Source: Pseudomonas kilonensis (GTDB lineage Bacteria > Pseudomonadota > Gammaproteobacteria > Pseudomonadales > Pseudomonadaceae). Taken from it: DNA of 64,000 nt. The DNA lies in contig NZ_LHVH01000024.1 of the NCBI RefSeq assembly GCF_001269885.1, positions 186,001 to 250,000 on the forward strand, in the 5' to 3' direction. Positions 60,273-64,000 of this stretch are shown here, piece by piece (the first letter of the stretch is position 1; each line of letters starts with the position of its first letter). The notes beneath the pieces were generated by a model, which worked only from the letters and a program-made list of their open reading frames with translations, made no database searches and had not been told where the DNA came from. The position numbers and the translations under genes are program-made.

Positions 60273-60577
60273 CGTGTGGCCGGCACGATCTTGACGATGG
60301 CGCCGGACACGGTTTCGACCAGCAAGTACTTGTCGTCGATCTGCACCCATTGCTGCTCGTTTGTCGGTTGCTCGAGTTTCTTCTGTTTCCAGTCTTTCAT
60401 GGCCCTGTCTGCGCGCTGGTAGTCCGCCGGTACCCGGTCGTTCGCCACCAGCCTGCGGCCATTGCTTGGCGAATGCTCCAGGGCCTCCCCGGTTTTCTCG
60501 ACCGCTTGCGCAACAGGCCCAAGGGCTCCAAGGCCGGCGATCAGGACCAGGCTGGCGATCAGGGATGGTTTGCGCAT
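60269..60577 (-). CDS. RcnB family periplasmic protein
   Basis: A 102-aa exported protein with a signal peptide (about 1-25, cleaved after AQA). The C-terminal part has the RcnB pattern: a DYQRADRAMKDWKQKKL segment and EQQWVQIDDKYLLVETVSGAIVKIV. RcnB influences nickel and cobalt balance in E. coli, but many Pseudomonas members have no tested role. GGAG precedes the ATG. Confidence 0.82.
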   Translation of the reverse strand: MRKPSLIASLVLIAGLGALGPVAQAVEKTGEALEHSPSNGRRLVANDRVPADYQRADRAMKDWKQKKLEQPTNEQQWVQIDDKYLLVETVSGAIVKIVPATR

Positions 60578-60880
60578 AGAAAAAACTCCAGTTATTCGAG
60601 GGACTGAATCTGGGACTTCGCGGGCGGCGAATCATTCCTTAATTTCTGGAAACTGTACCCCCTGCTTGCTCCCGCTGAACCCTGTAGGAGCTGGCGAAGC
60701 CTGCGATCTTTTGATCTTTTGATCTTTCGCTTGAGACTCAAGTGTCTGGGGAAAGATCGCAGCCTCGTTGCACTCGACAGCGCCTACAGAGCCGAGCGGG
60801 AGCAAGCTCCCTCGCCACGGGTTGTGCCTGGCATGGCATAGTGGCAAGCCTTGGCCCAACACCCGCCGGACGGACCCATC
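60578..60880. other. intergenic region with repeat
   Basis: About 300 bases between the divergent RcnB-like and AlkC-like genes, mostly occupied by the repeat at 60680-60819. The flanking short stretches must hold both promoters. No gene is visible. Confidence 0.6.
60680..60819. repeat. palindromic repeat of a third type
   Basis: CCTGTAGGAGCTGGCGAAGC at the left and CAGCGCCTACAG with a GAGCGGGAGCAAGCTCCCTC tail at the right form an inverted arrangement. The middle has TTTTGATC three times and the inverted words CTGCGATC and GATCGCAG. It differs from the other two repeat types in the window. Confidence 0.7.
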
Positions 60881-61981
60881 ATGAGCACCACCGCCTCTTC
60901 CCCTGCCCTCAAGGAAATCTTCAACAACGCCCGCCTGGAGCACATCGCTGGCGAAATGCGCGCGGTTTACCCAGCGTTCGATGCCCCGGCGTTTTTGCAC
61001 ATGGCCAACGACGGGCTCGCCGAGTTGTCGGTGATGCAGCGCATGGCCCGGGTCAGTGAGTGCCTGCATGCGGTGCTGCCCCTCGATTACGAAGCGTCGC
61101 TGGAAGTGCTGCGGGCCCTGGCCCCGCGCCTGAACAGCATGTTCGTCAGCATGTTCCTGCCACACTACGTGGCGTCTTATGGCCGACATCGCTTCGACGT
61201 GTCGCTGGACGCGCTCAAGTATTTCACCCGGTTCGGCTCCTCGGAGTTCGCCGTGCGGCACTTCCTGCGCGACGACCTGGAACGCACCCTCAAGGTCATG
61301 CACGACTGGGCGCTGGACGCCAACGAGCACGTACGCCGCCTGGCCAGCGAAGGCAGCCGGCCGCGCTTGCCGTGGTCGTTTCACCTGGAGCCGATCCAGG
61401 CCAACCCCGACCTCGCCGCCGCGATCCTCGACACGCTCAAGGCCGACGATAGCCTGTATGTGCGCAAATCCGTGGCCAACCACCTCAACGACGTCACCAA
61501 GCAGCATCCCGACTGGGTGCTGGACCAGATCGAAGGCTGGCCGCTGCAGGACCGCCACACGGCGTGGATCGCCCGGCATGCGCTGCGCAGCCTGATCAAA
61601 CAAGGCAACCCCAGGGCGTTGGGTGTCATCGGGGTCGGCGGCAAGGCACAGGTCCAGGTGCTGGATTTGCAGGTGACGCCTGCGGTGATTCGCCTGGGGG
61701 AACAGGTCACCCTGTCCTTCACGGTGCAATCAACCCTTGGGCAGAGCCAACGCCTGGTGATCGACTATGCCGTCGACTACGTGAAAGCCTCGGGCGGCAC
61801 CTCGGCCAAAGTCTTCAAGCTCAAGACCTTCGACCTGCCCGCCCAGGGTTGCGTCAACCTCAGTCGCTCCCAGCACATTCGCGAGTTGACCACCCGCAAA
61901 CATTACGCGGGCCGGCATGCCGTGCACCTGCTGATCAACGGCGAGCGGCTGGGCAGCACGGCGTTCGATATCGTGCCTTGA
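60881..61981 (+). CDS. AlkC-type alkylpurine DNA glycosylase with C-terminal Ig-like domain
   Basis: A 366-aa DNA alkylation repair enzyme built of HEAT-like helical repeats (about 1-255; FTRFGSSEFAVRHFL, WALDANEHVRRLASEGSRPRLPWSF, VRKSVANHLNDVTKQHPDWVL). The R-x-LASEGxRPRLPW stretch is the AlkC/AlkD substrate-channel signature. The C-terminal 110 residues (from about 260) are all beta, beginning VLDLQVTPAVIRLGEQVTLSFTVQ, and resemble the Ig-like domain of the P. fluorescens AlkC form. It excises 3-methyladenine and related lesions without base flipping. The start at 60881 is preferred, with a weak site. Confidence 0.9.
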   Translation: MSTTASSPALKEIFNNARLEHIAGEMRAVYPAFDAPAFLHMANDGLAELSVMQRMARVSECLHAVLPLDYEASLEVLRALAPRLNSMFVSMFLPHYVASYGRHRFDVSLDALKYFTRFGSSEFAVRHFLRDDLERTLKVMHDWALDANEHVRRLASEGSRPRLPWSFHLEPIQANPDLAAAILDTLKADDSLYVRKSVANHLNDVTKQHPDWVLDQIEGWPLQDRHTAWIARHALRSLIKQGNPRALGVIGVGGKAQVQVLDLQVTPAVIRLGEQVTLSFTVQSTLGQSQRLVIDYAVDYVKASGGTSAKVFKLKTFDLPAQGCVNLSRSQHIRELTTRKHYAGRHAVHLLINGERLGSTAFDIVP

Positions 61982-61987
61982 AGTGGC

Positions 61988-64000
61988 TCAGCCCGCCGCT
62001 ATCCGTTGCGCCTGGCGAATGTCGTGGATGAACCGCTCGGCCGGCAGCGGATGACCCAGCAGATAGCCCTGCAGCGAATCGCAGCCCAACTGGGTCAGGA
62101 AGTCTTGTTGCACATCGGTCTCCACGCCTTCGGCGACGATCCGCAGGCCCAGGGCCTGGCCGAGGGCGACGATGGCCGAGACGATCGCCGCGTCATCGCT
62201 GTCGTGTTCCAGGTCACGCACGAAGCCGCGATCGATCTTCAGCTCGTTGGCCGGCAGGCGCTTGAGGTACATCAGGCTCGAGTAGCCGGTGCCGAAGTCG
62301 TCGATGGACAGGTCCACGCCCATGTCCGAGAGCTGTTGCAGCACCGTCATGCTCGCGTCCGCATCGCTCATGGCGGTGGTTTCGGTGATTTCCAGGGTCA
62401 GGCTGTTGGCCGGCAGCTGATGCGTTTCCAAGGCCTTGGCCACGCTCTGTACCAAACCGGTATGGCAGAACTGCAACGCCGACAGGTTCACCGCAATGCG
62501 CCAGTCGGTATAACCGAGCACGTACCATTCGCGCATCTGCCGACAGGCCTCGTTCAGCACCCATTCGCCGATGGGGATGATCAACCCGGTCTTTTCCGCC
62601 AGGTCGATGAAGGTGTCAGGCATCAACAGGCCCTGGGTCGGATGGGTCCAGCGCAACAAGGCCTCGGCCCCGACCGGCCGGCCGTTGGTCGCGTCGAACT
62701 TGGGCTGGTAATACAGGCTGAACTGCCGCTGCTCAAGGGCCAGGCGCAAGTCTTGCAACAACTGCAATTGCTTGCGGGCGTTGCTGTTCATCGAGGCGTC
62801 GAAGAAGCTGTAGCCGTTTTTGCCGGCGCCCTTGGCGTGGTACATCGCCGCGTCGGCGTTCATCAACAGTTCGTCGGCGCTCTGGCCGTTGCCAGGGTAA
62901 ACGGCGATGCCGACGCTGGCGGAGATCTGCAAGTCATGCTCAGCCACCCGGAACGTGCGTGCGATCAAGCCGACCTGACGTGCCGCCAGTTGCAAGGCAT
63001 CGTCCGGTTCAGTCAGTTGCACCAACAGCACGAACTCATCACCGCCGATCCGCGCCAGGGTGTCCTGGCTGCGCAGGTCTTCGCGCAGGCGCAGGGCCAC
63101 GTCCCGCAGCAACAAATCGCCCATGTGGTGACCAAAGGCGTCGTTGACCGGCTTGAAACCATCCAGGTCGATGAACATCAGGGCGAAGCAGCCACCCTGC
63201 CCTTGCACACGGTGCATGGCCTGATCGATACGATCAGCCAGCAATACCCGGTTGGGCAGTCCGGTGAGGGGGTCGTGCAGGGCCAACTGGGTCAGTTCCC
63301 GGTTGGCCAGGGTCAGCGATTGCGCCAGCTCCGCAGTGCGGGCTTCCAGGCGCGCATCGAGAATCGACGTCAGCAAGGCGATGGCCAGCACCGCCAGGGT
63401 GGTGATCAACACCAGATTGTCCAGGCCCTTGCCGCTCAAGCCGTCCAGGGAGCCACAAAAGCTGCCGTCGCTGAACCGCGCGCCGGCCATGCCGGTGTAG
63501 TGCATGCCGACGATGGCCATGCCCATGACCACCGCTGCACCTGCGCGAGCCAGACGCACATGGGGGGTGTTCTGGCGCAGGCGAAAGGCAATCCACAACG
63601 CCGCCGCCGAAGCGCCGACGGCAATCACCAGCGAAGCCCCGAACAGCGTCGGATCATAGTCGATGCCTGGCTGCATTCGCAGCGCGGCCATGCCGGTGTA
63701 GTGCATGGTGCTGATCCCGGCCCCCATGATCAGCGCACCGAAGGCCAGTTGCCACGCCGGCAATCGTGGCTGGCTGACCAGCCACAGGGCAAAACCGCTG
63801 GAAAGAATCGCGACCAGCAGCGACAGCGCGGTGATCGATATGTCGTAGCCAAGCTCCACCGGCAAGCTGAACGCGAGCATGCCGATGAAGTGCATGGACC
63901 AGATGCCCACCCCCATCGCCAGCGCGCCCCCGGTCATCCATAAATGCGTGGCACGCCCCTGGGCGGTCGCGATCCGCCCGGCCAGGTCCAGCGCGGTGTA
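61988..64000 (-). CDS. MHYT-GGDEF-EAL membrane protein, 5' end outside the window
   Basis: The frame is open through the right window edge, so the N-terminus is missing; 670 residues are visible. The membrane part has MHYT sensor repeats (IWSMHFIGMLAF, ISTMHYTGMAAL, GMHYTGMAGARF), thought to sense oxygen, CO or NO through copper. A complete GGDEF domain (ARIGGDEFVLLVQ) and EAL domain (GAEALLRWTHP, IDDFGTGYSS) follow, both with intact motifs, so it could make or degrade cyclic-di-GMP. It probably affects motility or biofilm formation. The methionine at 63937 is internal, since the preceding 21 codons continue the MHYT domain. Confidence 0.92.
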   Translation of the reverse strand, partial: YTALDLAGRIATAQGRATHLWMTGGALAMGVGIWSMHFIGMLAFSLPVELGYDISITALSLLVAILSSGFALWLVSQPRLPAWQLAFGALIMGAGISTMHYTGMAALRMQPGIDYDPTLFGASLVIAVGASAAALWIAFRLRQNTPHVRLARAGAAVVMGMAIVGMHYTGMAGARFSDGSFCGSLDGLSGKGLDNLVLITTLAVLAIALLTSILDARLEARTAELAQSLTLANRELTQLALHDPLTGLPNRVLLADRIDQAMHRVQGQGGCFALMFIDLDGFKPVNDAFGHHMGDLLLRDVALRLREDLRSQDTLARIGGDEFVLLVQLTEPDDALQLAARQVGLIARTFRVAEHDLQISASVGIAVYPGNGQSADELLMNADAAMYHAKGAGKNGYSFFDASMNSNARKQLQLLQDLRLALEQRQFSLYYQPKFDATNGRPVGAEALLRWTHPTQGLLMPDTFIDLAEKTGLIIPIGEWVLNEACRQMREWYVLGYTDWRIAVNLSALQFCHTGLVQSVAKALETHQLPANSLTLEITETTAMSDADASMTVLQQLSDMGVDLSIDDFGTGYSSLMYLKRLPANELKIDRGFVRDLEHDSDDAAIVSAIVALGQALGLRIVAEGVETDVQQDFLTQLGCDSLQGYLLGHPLPAERFIHDIRQAQRIAAG

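Noticed and set aside
62006..63943. 645-codon open frame opposite the MHYT-GGDEF-EAL gene
   Set aside because: The minus strand has intact GGDEF and EAL motifs; the plus frame shows no domain.

Overview
The window is a gene-dense, high-GC stretch of chromosome from a fluorescent pseudomonad. The evidence is the bkd operon with its divergent Lrp-type regulator, hcnABC, an OprD-family porin, a DksA2 paralogue, DUF1652 and DUF2789 proteins, and many Pseudomonas REP-type palindromes. A plant-associated member of the P. fluorescens group is likely; the species cannot be fixed from this sequence. No tRNA, rRNA, CRISPR array, prophage or transposase gene was seen.

Layout. 0.1-4.3 kb: small conserved hypotheticals, a chemoreceptor with its sensor-like domain at the C-terminus, and dksA2. 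4.6-20.5 kb: a complete myo-inositol catabolic locus, mostly on the minus strand, with iolC (kinase-aldolase fusion), iolE, iolB, iolA/mmsA, iolI, iolD, iolG, a second Gfo/Idh dehydrogenase and an ABC importer. The RpiR-type regulator iolR is divergent. Two TGGAA-N6-TTCCA operators lie upstream of the importer and upstream of iolC. 20.5-21.2 kb: a glutathione S-transferase-like gene.

21.3-26.7 kb: hcnABC (hydrogen cyanide synthase) with an ANR-like box and GGA motifs in its leader, divergent from an OmpR-type two-component pair. 26.8-28.8 kb: a DUF1652 protein and a PAS-LuxR regulator. 28.9-38.7 kb: reductive pyrimidine catabolism, with a beta-ureidopropionase-like hydrolase, an NCS1 transporter, dihydropyrimidinase, PreT/PreA and a RutR-like TetR regulator. 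An orphan RHS-core gene with a low-GC, probably swapped C-terminus sits inside this cluster. 38.8-39.5 kb: five tandem copies of a roughly 133-bp nested-palindrome repeat.

39.7-47.0 kb: hexuronate use, with an OprD porin, uronate dehydrogenase, an SMP-30 lactonase, a TRAP transporter and an aldose-1-epimerase-like protein. 47.2-54.2 kb: branched-chain amino acid catabolism, with bkdR, bkdA1, bkdA2, bkdB, lpdV and a branched-chain aminotransferase. 54.4-64 kb: an EamA exporter and AraC regulator pair, an ArsR regulator and cytochrome P450 pair, an FKBP isomerase, a protealysin-like protease with its emfourin-type inhibitor, an RcnB-like protein, an AlkC-type DNA glycosylase, and an MHYT-GGDEF-EAL protein cut by the window edge.

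Together the window is a set of nutrient modules typical of a rhizosphere bacterium (inositol, pyrimidines, uronic acids, branched-chain amino acids) plus cyanide production and stress or defence functions. Gene functions are inferred by reading motifs and from remembered family members; no database search was run.
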